The position numbers and the translations under genes were made by a program. From contig CAJTGE010000039.1 of the NCBI GenBank assembly GCA_910575795.1, positions 1 through 38,462 of the forward strand: a stretch of DNA of 38,462 nucleotides, read 5' to 3'. This document shows positions 1-7,154 of this stretch, piece after piece (positions within the stretch are counted from its first letter, which is position 1; each line of letters begins with the position of its first letter). Under the pieces are notes generated by a model that worked only from the letters and a program-made list of their open reading frames with translations, did no database searches and was not told the DNA's origin. This stretch comes from Clostridiaceae bacterium (GTDB lineage Bacteria; Bacillota; Clostridia; Lachnospirales; Lachnospiraceae).

Positions 1-60
1 GCGGCAGGCGTCGAGCATCCGCTCTTCCCGCCCGCGCCGGCATTCCAGCACATACCACAT
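1..60 (-). CDS. NusG-family (LoaP-like) antitermination protein, 5' end only
   Basis: A reading frame starts with ATG at 58-60, 5 nt after a GGAGG ribosome binding site (66-70, minus strand), and runs off the left edge. The 20 visible residues, MWYVLECRRGREERMLDACR, match the usual N-terminus of NusG/LoaP/UpxY proteins (M-W-Y-V, then a basic E-rich segment that begins the NGN domain). NusG paralogues of this kind travel with RNA polymerase and prevent early termination in long polysaccharide operons, and they are usually the first gene of such operons. The putative invertible promoter immediately upstream fits that role. Only the start can be seen, so the family call rests on the N-terminus and context, and the distinction between LoaP and general NusG is inference. 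Confidence 0.55.
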   Translation of the reverse strand, partial: MWYVLECRRGREERMLDACR

Positions 61-71
61 AGAAACCTCCC

Positions 72-282
72 GGATTTCGTAGAATAACGTAATCTACGAA
101 AGATAATTGTGTTAAAATTTATTTAATTATCTGATTTATTTTTTGATGAGTTTTAATTAAGAAATTCACAAAGAATATTTATAGAATTTTAAAACATTTA
201 TGAGAGAAACTGCTATTGAAATAAGGGGAAAACCGTAGTATAATAAATGAAATTTCTTAGAATACGTTATTCTACGAAATCC
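72..282. promoter_or_regulatory. Putative invertible promoter segment flanked by 20-bp perfect inverted repeats
   Basis: The 20-bp sequence ggatttcgtagaataacgta at 72-91 recurs as an exact reverse complement at 263-282. Each copy sits inside its own dyad (TTCGTAGA facing TCTACGAA in the left copy, one arm degenerate in the right copy). The 171 bp between the copies are very AT rich and contain a near-perfect promoter on the plus strand (216-244). Inversion between the repeats would turn that promoter toward the NusG-like gene starting at 60 and put its -10 box near 110-115, giving a leader of about 40 nt. This is the architecture of phase-variable promoters of surface-polysaccharide operons in gut bacteria. 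No recombinase for it is visible in the window. Inversion itself is inferred. Confidence 0.65.
216..244 (+). promoter_or_regulatory. Sigma-A promoter inside the inverted repeats
   Basis: The -35 box is TTGAAA (216-221), the spacer is 17 bp, and the -10 box is TATAAT (239-244). It reads rightward, away from the NusG-like gene and toward the decayed yefM/yoeB locus. It is the strongest promoter match in the segment, and no comparable leftward promoter is seen between it and the gene start at 60. Confidence 0.6.
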
Positions 283-366
283 AAAAATGAAACCGTAAAA
301 TCATTTTAAAGCCATCTGCATACTACATTTCAGAAGTGAAACCCTATTAAACCGCGCCTGACAAGT

Positions 367-391
367 AACAGTTCAGACAACCTGAACTGTT
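367..391. repeat. Short palindromic repeat, AACAGTTCAG type
   Basis: Perfect 10-bp arms AACAGTTCAG (367-376) and CTGAACTGTT (382-391) surround a 5-nt spacer. The same motif, intact or degenerate, recurs at about 7071, 25635, 29334, 29486 and 29591, always between genes. It lacks a T-run, so it is not an evident terminator. It lies between the invertible segment and the yefM remnant; nothing else was recognised in 283-472. Confidence 0.7.
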
Positions 392-472
392 TCGGCATCA
401 AATCGTTCTCAGTACAGAATATTGATAATTATTTTTTTCCTTTTATATACTATAAGCAAAGGAATGTGGAAA

Positions 473-727
473 ATGATAGCGGCTAATTTTTCAAATGTAT
501 GAAATAATTTTAAAGAAGTATGCGATCGTGTTGTCCGGGATTCTGAAATTGCAATTATCACAAGAAAAAATGACGAAAATGTTGTTTTAATGTCCCGGGC
601 CCAATATGACAGCCTGATGGAAAATCTTCATATCAGACACAGTAAGCCGAATTATGAATGGTTAAAGGAATCGATAAAACAGGCGGAAGAGGGAAAATTA
701 GTGAATTTTGATGTGGAGGATTCGCAT
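473..727 (+). pseudogene. Decayed YefM/Phd-type antitoxin
   Basis: ATG at 473 follows an AGGAATGTGGA-like ribosome binding site. The frame reads MIAANFSNV, then TGA (500-502), then NNFKEVCDRVV and on through a segment typical of YefM antitoxins (IIT-R-N-ENVVLMSRAQYDSLMEN). In intact relatives an arginine sits where the stop lies, so a single CGA to TGA change would explain it. The expected stop before the toxin is also missing: the frame runs directly into the toxin start at 728. Re-initiation at ATG 590 would give a fragment lacking the DNA-binding N-terminus. Family recognition is from sequence pattern. It is followed by a toxin remnant, so the pair is dead or severely altered. Confidence 0.65.
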
Positions 728-895
728 ATGAATGTATCTTTCACGGAAAATTATCTTTATTGGCAAAAGATGGATAAGAAAATTGTTAAAAGAGTGAGTG
801 AACTGATTAAGGATATCAAAAGGACTCCATTTGTAGGGCCAGGTAAACCAGAGCCGTTAAAATATGATTTGGCCGGAAAGTGGAGCAGGGGGAAT
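728..895 (+). pseudogene. Truncated YoeB-type mRNA interferase
   Basis: From ATG 728 the frame reads MNVSFTENYLYWQKMDKKIV and continues with the characteristic GKPEPLKYDLAGKWSR. This is the YoeB/RelE-superfamily signature for a ribosome-dependent mRNA endonuclease paired with YefM. Similarity ends right after WSR (about 890). The family continues with an RI-(N/D)-EHRLVY segment and a C-terminal His-Tyr pair needed for cleavage; here the frame instead runs into unrelated residues and stops at 1009. The toxin is therefore C-terminally lost and should be inactive, consistent with the broken antitoxin being tolerated. Confidence 0.7.
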
Positions 896-985
896 CTGAC
901 TCTCCGTCTTTCTGCCCACATCCTCCAGGACACTCTTTACCTTCCGAACCAATACCGCCAGCCTCCGTTCCGCCCATTTGGGCAC

Positions 986-1018
986 AAAAAAAGCAGCCAC
1001 CAAATCTGATGACTGCTT
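986..1018 (-). terminator. Rho-independent terminator
   Basis: On the minus strand a GCAGTCATC / GGTGGCTGC stem (with G-T pairs) is followed by seven T. It lies about 85 bp past the small leftward frame at 1100-1246 and could end its transcript. Confidence 0.5.
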
Positions 1019-1099
1019 CCCATTTTGCAATATTCAGTTTCAACTCCTATGGCTCTCCATGCCTTATATCTCCTTCTCCCAGACAGCAGCCAGCCACAT

Positions 1100-1246
1100 C
1101 TATGCATTCATATACATAAACTTTTCCGCTTCTATATATTCCGCTTCCGTATATCCATACAAAATAATCTGTTCTTTGGCAGCGTTGGCCTTAATCATTC
1201 TATCTATAGCCTCAATCCGTTCTTCCCTGATACCCTTTTTTACCAT
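1100..1246 (-). pseudogene. 48-residue remnant of a nuclease/transposase-associated protein
   Basis: The frame starts at ATG 1246 and ends at TAG 1100. It reads MVKKGIREERIEAIDRMIKA and then a Q-I-I-x-Y-G-Y-T-x-x-E-Y segment. C-terminal tails of this kind (a helix, then a short helix-turn-helix-like unit) are common on PD-(D/E)XK (Rpn-like) proteins of Lachnospiraceae. The rest of such a protein is absent. The frame upstream continues without a clear start (KILRK before the Met), so this may be the preserved 3' end of a deleted gene. Function unknown. Confidence 0.4.
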
Positions 1247-1404
1247 TTTCCTCAATATTTTCTGATAAATTATACCTTTTGGGGACCTCTCTTCTAAATT
1301 CAGCAGCCATTACGATTCCACACCATCTAAATACACATTTCTTCTTTATGTCATAATGGCGCCCAAACAAACCAACACAAAACTTGTCTCACCCTGCAAA
1401 TCCT

Positions 1405-2753
1405 CTACAACACTTCCACCCTGCAGGAATGCTCCTTCGTCTTTGTGCTGTAACTGATTCCCACAGCTAAAATCCTCCCCGTATACTTTGGCTTCTCCCC
1501 CATTTTTCCCTTAAATCGTAACGCATAACCCTTGTATCCCCATGTAAGGTTGCCGCCAGCATCCTTTTCGACTCATTAGCCAGCCGGTACACATATCCCA
1601 TGGACTCCTTGCCCATAAGAAGCTCCCGGAACTTATCCATCAGCTCCTTATTCGGAATAAACACCTCTCCATCCATATAGGTAAGCAGGCCATAGATTAC
1701 CATAGCCGAATAAATTTCATCCTTTGTATTCAGCTCCATAGAAACAGCGGCATAATTCCGAATCTCCGCTTCCACCCCTTCACCGGCAACCATCAGAACC
1801 AGATCATCCCGCATATCATCCACATTATTTTTCACATAAAAGAATATCTCATCATACGGCCCGGAGCTGGTCCAATAATTTGCCAGCTGATTATTAACCA
1901 GCGCACACACCACAGAACGGGGATTATATAATCTCTCCCCCGCTGCCGTATAATACCCATCATACCACACCTCCAGATCCTTCCGTGTAATCTTCGGCTT
2001 TTTCGTTGTCTGAAGGTAAATATCAAAAAGACGGTCAGCCTCCTTTTCCACAAACCCAAAGCAGTCACTAAACCTCTCCATCACCGTCATATCATACTCC
2101 ACAAACATATTCAGTTCCGAACCACTGGAGTATTTTGTAATGGGAAGCACCCCTGTCATATACACAAACTTCACATATGCCTTATCCTTTAAAAGAGACT
2201 TCAAAAAAAGAAGGTACGCCTTTTTATCCTCCTCTGTAATAAAAGACATATGGAATATGGAATCCCACTCATCAATTACAAAAACAAACTTCATCCCTGC
2301 CTTTCGGAAAACCTGCTTCAATATATCCCATACCGATATTCCCGTATCCGTAACGATTTCCGGAAATGCTTCCGACAAATCCTGTTTCAAGCCCTCCAGC
2401 ACCCGGCTGATATACTCACGATAGGAAACACAGTTCTCCGGAATTTCACTAAAATCAATATAAATAACCGGATATTGATTCAAATGCCCATGGCAGCATT
2501 CCGACTGCCCAATCTCCAACCGGTCAAAAAGGTCTCCTGTTTCCTCTGCCCTCCCTAAAAATGCCGCCACCATGTTCGCCATAACACTCTTACCAAAGCG
2601 CCGCGGCCTTGTAATGCACAAATACCTTTGCCCATCTACTTCAACCGCCTTCAAAATATCTTCCAAAAGCAATGTTTTATCCACAAAAAACCGGGTCCCG
2701 GCAATTCCCCTGTATGATTCAAAAGGATCTCTGCTGTCTAAATATCGTCCCAT
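1405..2753 (-). pseudogene. AAA-ATPase/PD-(D/E)XK nuclease family gene with deleted nuclease domain
   Basis: Starts MGRYLDSRDPFESYRG at 2753. The N-terminal part is the predicted AAA-ATPase domain common in gut anaerobes (RPRRFGKS as the Walker A region near residue 50, VFVIDEWDS as the Walker B region near 160). The intact family carries a C-terminal PD-(D/E)XK nuclease domain. Here the frame stops at 1467 after an out-of-context tail. In another frame the minus strand then encodes YALRFKGKMGEKPKYTGRIL and AVGISYSTKTKEHSCRVEVL, ending in TAG at 1405-1407, which is the expected extreme C-terminus of the family. About 100 residues have thus been deleted with a frame change. Role of the family unknown; this copy is damaged. 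Confidence 0.75.
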
Positions 2754-2842
2754 ATCCCCATTCCTTTCTCAGAATCTCAAACATCACTTATTCATACAAT
2801 CTATCTTATCATAAAAAAACAGCCAATACAATTTTTCTTTAT

Positions 2843-2880
2843 CAATCCATCCTCCTTTTAATTAGAATTCTAATTATACA
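2843..2880 (-). promoter_or_regulatory. Orphan MarR operator with -10 box and RBS but no gene
   Basis: A perfect 16-bp palindrome aattagaattctaatt (2860-2875) matches the palindrome ahead of marR (3341-3352). On the minus strand it overlaps a TATAAT box and is followed by AAAGGAGG (2851-2858) and a TTG start (2843-2845). That start opens only about 14 codons before a stop. The regulated gene appears to have been lost, and the damaged ATPase gene now lies downstream. Confidence 0.55.
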
Positions 2881-2893
2881 GGCAAAAGAATAC

Positions 2894-3322
2894 CTATTTT
2901 GTATTCTCCGTCATTTGCAGAATGACCTTTTCAAAGACTTCCAAATCATCTTCGGAGATACCGGCGAACATACTGTGCATGTACTCATTGACACGGCTTG
3001 TAATATCGTCCTTTATCGCAAGCGTCTGTTCTGTCAATACAAGTTTCTTATAACGCCTGTCGCTGTCCAAACTTTCACGGCGCAAATAGCCATTGCGCTC
3101 CAGATTGCAGATAAGGCTCGTGACAGAAGAACCTTTAATTTCTAAAAATTCTTCTATGTCTTTGGGGAATATGTCCCTTGCCTCCGATTCAACGATAATA
3201 TAATGCAGGATAAGACCTTGAATACTGGTTATCTGTGTACCTGTGAAAAAACTTGAAAAGTATCTCAGCATTCTCCGATTCAACTTGTCATATTTTTCCA
3301 TTAGCTTTTTTTCGTCCCTCAT
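2894..3322 (-). CDS. MarR-family transcriptional regulator
   Basis: 142 residues, a normal MarR length. A winged-helix core is visible: a recognition-helix region with IKGSSVTSLICNLERNGYL (about residues 63-81) followed by a wing with SLDSDRRYKKLVLTEQ. Such dimeric repressors control efflux or stress genes and their own transcription, and are released by small phenolic or drug ligands. The start ATG at 3322 lies just inside a palindrome-controlled leader: TTAGAATTCTAA at 3341-3352 lies about 18 bp ahead of the start codon, so autoregulation is likely. A second copy of the operator sits past its 3' end with a truncated start, implying a lost target gene. No ligand can be predicted. Confidence 0.9.
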   Translation of the reverse strand: MRDEKKLMEKYDKLNRRMLRYFSSFFTGTQITSIQGLILHYIIVESEARDIFPKDIEEFLEIKGSSVTSLICNLERNGYLRRESLDSDRRYKKLVLTEQTLAIKDDITSRVNEYMHSMFAGISEDDLEVFEKVILQMTENTK

Positions 3323-3340
3323 GGTATCACCCGTTTCTAC

Positions 3341-3352
3341 TTAGAATTCTAA
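3341..3352. promoter_or_regulatory. Probable MarR operator upstream of marR
   Basis: A 12-bp perfect palindrome TTAGAATTCTAA lies 18 bp before the marR start. It shares its core TAGAATTCTA with the palindrome at 2860-2875 on the other side of the gene. Binding by this MarR is inferred from position and repetition. Confidence 0.6.
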
Positions 3353-3468
3353 TTACAGGAATTTATTTTACTGCTACACATTTCAGTTGTCAAGTGGGTG
3401 CGAAAAGTTTATACCATTTTCATAAATGACGGAAAAGAATTTTTGCATAACTTTGGTAAAGCTGTCCT

Positions 3469-3696
3469 GTGTGGCATTGTGGGAAATACGGGGTATTTCA
3501 GAGGGTTTGGGATTCCTCCCAACAAGCGAAATCTGCCCGGCAAGCCATAGGGTGCCGGGGCTATGCCATCTACGCGATGGAAAACTGCGGCTTTTCCCCC
3601 GAGGACATCCGGCGCGTGGCGGCCGAGCTCTATGAGGTTTTCGACTGCCGGGGGCTGGAGGAGGCCGAGGCGCATTTTCTGGACAGCCCCTATTAA
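3469..3696 (+). pseudogene. Remnant of a small mobile-element-type protein
   Basis: The C-terminal half of this frame, YAIYAMENCGFSPEDIRRVA followed by AELYEVFDCRG-LEEAEAHF-DSPY, has the composition and register of a real protein; it ends at 3696. Small acidic proteins with this sort of ending are frequent in conjugative elements of Clostridia. The N-terminal part (residues 1-25) looks like unrelated DNA, so this is probably a truncated 3' end. No ribosome binding site supports the ATG at 3469. Apart from this remnant, nothing was recognised in 3353-3760. Confidence 0.3.
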
Positions 3697-3760
3697 GTTC
3701 GAGACAATTTGTCCCAACTGAACCTATGCTGCTGTCAAGGTACACTGGCTTTTGGGCCTT

Positions 3761-3913
3761 TCATAAAATAAATAGGATTCTCATAAGACTTTTTTGGAAT
3801 TTTTTGTAAGGGCAGGGAATCACCGGGTTTGACATTTTGGCATAGTTTGGATAATGTTCAAAGGTATAGCCCTGCTCAAAGAGTTTTTGTGTAAAAAGGT
3901 TGTACTCTTTCAT
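3761..3913 (-). CDS. Short hypothetical protein, possibly truncated
   Basis: A 50-residue frame starting MKEYNLFTQKLFEQGYTFEH, with ATG at 3911-3913 and TGA at 3761-3763. It starts 9 bp after the stop of the zinc-ribbon-like gene (3923) on the same strand, so the two look co-transcribed. The opening resembles small proteins of Lachnospiraceae integrative elements; the C-terminal half is less convincing and may be out of frame. Function unknown. Confidence 0.35.
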   Translation of the reverse strand: MKEYNLFTQKLFEQGYTFEHYPNYAKMSNPVIPCPYKKFQKSLMRILFIL

Positions 3914-3922
3914 GGCAGACCC

Positions 3923-4162
3923 CTACAGTCCCAGACAGGGCCGCATTCCAAACACATTTTCCATGCGCCTGCGAAGAGCTTCCGGCTCCATATCATATTC
4001 CTTTGCAATACAATCCTCACAGCAAGGATATTTGTAGGCCGGTACCTTTGATATCCGCTTGTCCCAGGTACTGATCTGCCGGCCACAGCTATTGCAGTAT
4101 TCATCAAGCCATTTTTCCTTTAACTCCATAGACTCCTTCTTCTTTTTCCGAATCCTTCGCAT
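3923..4162 (-). CDS. Small zinc-ribbon-like hypothetical protein
   Basis: Up to 79 residues. It has two Cys pairs, CNSC near residue 28 and CCEDC near residue 53, in a spacing that suggests a zinc-binding ribbon, followed by a helical tail ending MENVFGMRPCLGL. An internal ATG at 4129 (MELKEKWLDE) is also possible: it has AAGGAG upstream, but only 3 nt away, so the longer start is kept with doubt. Similar short proteins occur in accessory DNA of Lachnospiraceae. It is followed 9 bp later by another small frame. Role unknown. Confidence 0.55.
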   Translation of the reverse strand: MRRIRKKKKESMELKEKWLDEYCNSCGRQISTWDKRISKVPAYKYPCCEDCIAKEYDMEPEALRRRMENVFGMRPCLGL

Positions 4163-4175
4163 ATTGTGGTATCAC

Positions 4176-4203
4176 AAAAGGCCGCAGTTTCCCACGGCCT
4201 TTC
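4176..4203. terminator. Hairpin terminator downstream of the DUF4143-type ATPase gene
   Basis: An AAAGGCCG / CGGCCTTT stem with a 10-nt loop lies 29 bp past the stop at 4232 on the minus strand. The A/T-rich arms can serve as U-tracts, so it may work in both directions. Confidence 0.6.
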
Positions 4204-4231
4204 TTAATAGAATCTCTATTCTTTCTTATTT

Positions 4232-5410
4232 TTAAAACTCAAATTGCTCCAGCATATAAAGAGGCAGCGTGAAAATTTTCCCTTCCCTGCCGCCCTTGGT
4301 GTTGCCCTTCAGATACAGCAGGTAATCCGCCTTTCCAGCCTCCAGTGCCTTAAGGGCAGTAGCCGCCCTTCCCTTTCCTGATTTCACCTCCACCAGATAT
4401 CTTCTGTGTCCCCGGATTGTCTGCACCACATAGTCGATCTCTCCGCCCTTATATGTGGCAAATGCCGGCATCTCAAAGGTAATCTCCTCCGGGAAATCCT
4501 GGCGCTTCAAAAGATTGATGAATACATAGTTTTCATTCAGCGTTCCGTAAACAGCCGCCTCCGTAGTTCCTGCCCTGTTAAAATAGTAGGCCGCAACCCC
4601 TGGGTCCATAAAAAAGCACCGTCTTCCCGGCTTAAAATCCAGAAAGTCCATTTCAATAATCTTTCCGCAGAATCCGATAATCCCCGAATGGTACAGCCAG
4701 CTAATCGCCCGGTTGCAGGTTTCTTTTGACAGGTTGCTGGAATAATTCTTCGTCACCAGTTTTTGCAGTTCCTCACTGACACTGTCCTCCTCCAGTCCCT
4801 CCTTTTCCCGCAAAAGGATACGGCAGATACTTAAGAAAATATTAGTAAACACACTGATATCCGTAATATCCTTAAAATACCGCATGGATTCTTCCAAAAA
4901 AATCTGGATAATCCGCACCAGCTCCTTCCGGGCTGCCAGAATGTCCCGCCTTTCCAGATATGCTTCCACTACCTTCGGATAGCCGCCAATCTGGCAATAC
5001 TGGTCATAGGCCAGTCTCAGCCGGTCATACACCTCCGGGCAGTTGTCATCTGCCTCAGGCAAAGGAAGCCTTCTCCATGCCTGACAAAGCTCCCCGTCCA
5101 ATGCCTCCAGAAATTCCTCAAAGGAAAGGGTATAAATCCGCAGCTTTGTAATATCCCCGCTGGCATAGTGAAACTCCGGCCGTCTGCTTCCCGGAACCCA
5201 TTCCGTTGCTTTCTGATAGCACTCCATAAACTGCTTTCCGGAAAGGTCAAACAAATTAATGTAGATTTTATGCTTGAAATTTTCATCTGCAAATTTATTG
5301 ATGATGTAGGTCTTTCCGGTCTGCCTGGCGCCGTTTACCTCCAAGGTGCTGTGGCTTTTGTCGTTCTTCCATTCCATCAGTCGATCATATATTTTTCGTT
5401 TCAGATACAT
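4232..5410 (-). pseudogene. AAA_14/DUF4143 ATPase with Walker B region deleted
   Basis: Starts MYLKRKIYDRLMEWKN at ATG 5410, which has GGAGG 10 nt upstream. Walker A is NGARQTGKT near residue 30. The family normally runs about 450-480 residues and has a Walker B strand (hhhhDE(I/V)QE) about 60-90 residues after Walker A. Here the sequence goes directly from WVPGSRRPE to FHYASGDITKLRIYTLSFEE, the latter normally lying after Walker B. About 75 residues seem deleted in frame. The C-terminal DUF4143 part (PD-(D/E)XK-like, with the E-x-x-x-Y-K-G-G-E-I-D-Y and VEVKSGK motifs) is intact. ATP hydrolysis should be lost. The family's role is unclear. The frame is open, so a shortened protein could still be made. 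Confidence 0.7.
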
Positions 5411-5520
5411 GGGAACCACACCTCCTACTGCTGTTTTTCTCTGCCTTAAGCTTACACAATTCCGCTTTCGCCTGTCTGCCGCCAGTTCTCCGGCTGCTGT
5501 CCAATCGCTGTCTTACTTTT

Positions 5521-5526
5521 ATTATA
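5521..5526 (-). promoter_or_regulatory. Extended -10 promoter for the DUF4143-type gene
   Basis: On the minus strand TTTTGGTATAAT gives an extended -10 element about 110 bp ahead of the gene start at 5410. No good -35 box is seen at the usual spacing. It sits at the border with the transposase remnant, so it may be provided by the former insertion sequence end. Confidence 0.35.
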
Positions 5527-5544
5527 CCAAAAAACACCGGGATT

Positions 5545-5687
5545 CCTACCGATATTTTAGGGAGAAGCGGAAAAGCTACCTGTCAGTAGAAGAACTGGAA
5601 GCAGGCATCCAGCGCTTTATTGAACAATATAATCTTACAGCACACCCATTTAAGTGGACATATGCTGGTATACCATTAGCAATTTAA
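5545..5687 (+). pseudogene. C-terminal remnant of an IS630-type transposase
   Basis: The frame reads DSYRYFREKRKSYLSVEELE and then a segment ending EQYNLTAHPFKWTYAGIPLAI with TAA at 5685-5687. The I-E-x-Y-N-x-T-A-H-P-F-x-W-T-Y pattern is the usual C-terminus of IS630/DDE-superfamily transposases. The catalytic DDE core and the upstream end of the insertion sequence are absent. The palindromic repeat elements start right after it. Confidence 0.65.
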
Positions 5688-5699
5688 TCACTGATATTT

Positions 5700-5810
5700 G
5701 TGTCAGGGCAAGGCGGAGGAGGGAGGCGATGCGGTGGCATCGTTGACTGACGACAACGCGGCGCTGGCGCAAAGAGCAGGCGCTGAATTCATCATTATTT
5801 ACGCAATGCT
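5700..5810. repeat. GC-rich intergenic repeat-like segment with a hairpin
   Basis: The GC content rises sharply between the transposase remnant and the next palindrome. The segment contains a CGATGC / GCATCG hairpin with a 4-nt loop and several gcggcg/gcgcaa blocks. It has no coding potential. Its style matches intergenic repeats of Lachnospiraceae, but only one copy is in the window. Confidence 0.3.
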
Positions 5811-5984
5811 GTACTAGAGCGTGTTTGAAAATTGCTTTCTGGTAGCTGTGCGTGCCACTTTGTGGGAGATTTGTGCCAAATGAACGCGGCGCAGTGGGCT
5901 ACGTTAAGTGAATTTGGCACAAATATACCGCGAAGTGGGGCGTGCAGATGCCAGGAATGAATTTTCAAACACGCTCTAGTGTAC
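5811..5984. repeat. Long palindromic element A
   Basis: Outer arms ctagagcgtgtttgaaaatt (5814-5833) and its exact complement (5960-5979) form a 20-bp perfect inverted repeat. An inner 13-bp perfect stem pairs 5869-5881 with 5912-5924. The central loop contains gcgcagtgggctacgttaa, closely matching the loop of element C at 8956-8975. It lies past the 3' end of the MerR-type gene. The bordering GTAC on each side and the adjacent IS630 remnant make a MITE-like origin possible. Confidence 0.75.
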
Positions 5985-6024
5985 TGTCCCGATTATATTC
6001 AGGCAGTGCGATTGCTGGCGGGGA

Positions 6025-6828
6025 TCACTTCCTGCGGACAGGGAAGTACACCTCCGTCTCCCAGTCCTCCGGAGACAGTGAATTGAACTGTGTTTTGATG
6101 TACCGCTCAAACGGCGCGCCGGCATATTCATAGCCGTTCTCAATAATCCAGGATACGATCGCGCCGTATGCCTCTGAAAGCGTGGAATATGCGCCATGAT
6201 GCATGGTCACCGCGCATGTTACCGGCTCTATGGCCGCGTCCGCCTTATCCGCTTCCCTGATTTCGACAAACACCTCCACATCTGATGATTCATGGTTGAA
6301 TTCCTTGTCATAGTACCTGGCGCCCGTAAGTCCTGTAGGCGTAACGCCTTCCTTAGGCACACGCTCAAAGAGTGTACCGTAATACTTGCCGAATTCGTCC
6401 ACGCCCATAACCGCGCGCTTTGCCAGCACATACATGGCCGGAGACTCCTTGATTTCAATTGTATACCCCTTCTGAACCGTCATAATATCACCTGTCCTTT
6501 CAAATACAGAAATATGTGTCCTAAGCTCGTTCAGGATCATGGCCATCTCCTGCTGCCCTGCCTCCAGCTTTTCCTTCTGCTGCCGGAGCCGGGCTGCGAG
6601 CTCTTTTGGCTCCGAAATGGCAATCAGGTGCTGTATCTCTTCCAGAGAAAAGCCATACCGTTTCAGACGCTGAATATAGTTCATCGTGTCAATCTGTTCA
6701 ACACGGTAGTACCTGTAGCCTGTAAAACGATCCACCTCTGCCGGCGCCAGCAGGCCGATCTTATCGTAATGGCGCAGCGTTTTCACGCTGACCTGGCAAA
6801 TCTTGGAAAACTCTCCGATCTGCAGCAT
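6025..6828 (-). CDS. MerR-family regulator with GyrI-like effector domain
   Basis: 267 residues. Residues 1-70 are a MerR helix-turn-helix (IGEFSKICQVSVKTLRHYDK, then RFTGYRYY), followed by a coiled-coil dimer helix (KELAARLRQQKEKLEAGQQE, near 76-100) and a C-terminal GyrI-like/AraC effector-binding domain (from about residue 125). This layout is that of BmrR/BltR multidrug-responsive activators, which twist promoters with long spacers when a lipophilic cation is bound. No efflux pump is adjacent in the window, so the target is unknown. The start ATG at 6828 follows GGTATCAGGGG. It stands alone between palindromic elements A and B. Confidence 0.9.
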   Translation of the reverse strand: MLQIGEFSKICQVSVKTLRHYDKIGLLAPAEVDRFTGYRYYRVEQIDTMNYIQRLKRYGFSLEEIQHLIAISEPKELAARLRQQKEKLEAGQQEMAMILNELRTHISVFERTGDIMTVQKGYTIEIKESPAMYVLAKRAVMGVDEFGKYYGTLFERVPKEGVTPTGLTGARYYDKEFNHESSDVEVFVEIREADKADAAIEPVTCAVTMHHGAYSTLSEAYGAIVSWIIENGYEYAGAPFERYIKTQFNSLSPEDWETEVYFPVRRK

Positions 6829-7070
6829 CCCCTGATACCTCCTTTCGTGATGAATGTACTCACAAAATCAGGTGCAGAGAGATTCTGAAAGTACATATAA
6901 TGGATTCCCGCGGGCAACAGGCAGGCTTTCATGCACATTTAGCGGCTGCCCCGGCATATCCCATTGCCTGCGCGGGATTTGTTGACTCGAGCCTATGGAC
7001 AGTGTATACCCTGACCGTAGGGGAGAGTCAATCCCATTTTTAAATTTTTCGGGAAATAAAAATTCGTTTC

Positions 7071-7099
7071 GTAACCATTCAGACAACCAGAGCTGTTAC
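7071..7099. repeat. Degenerate AACAGTTCAG-type palindrome
   Basis: gtaaccattcagacaacc and the complement-like agagctgttac repeat the pattern seen at 367-391 and 29591-29621, with mismatches. It lies upstream of the MerR gene. Nothing coding was recognised in 6829-7154. Confidence 0.55.
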
Positions 7100-7154
7100 A
7101 CCGTTATACATCCCGCTAAAATCTCCTATATCTGAAAAACAGGAACCATAAATA

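Noticed and set aside
590..1009. A 139-residue antitoxin-toxin fusion protein as a functional gene
   Set aside because: It starts inside the antitoxin, and the toxin part loses its catalytic end; the true start at 473 is followed by a stop codon. It is better explained as decay.
816..1043. Leftward frame over the end of the toxin remnant
   Set aside because: Composition is unlike a protein and the terminator at 986-1018 lies within it; no ribosome binding site.
6868..7086. Leftward 72-residue frame upstream of the MerR-type gene
   Set aside because: No ribosome binding site, no recognisable pattern, and it overlaps a palindromic repeat.
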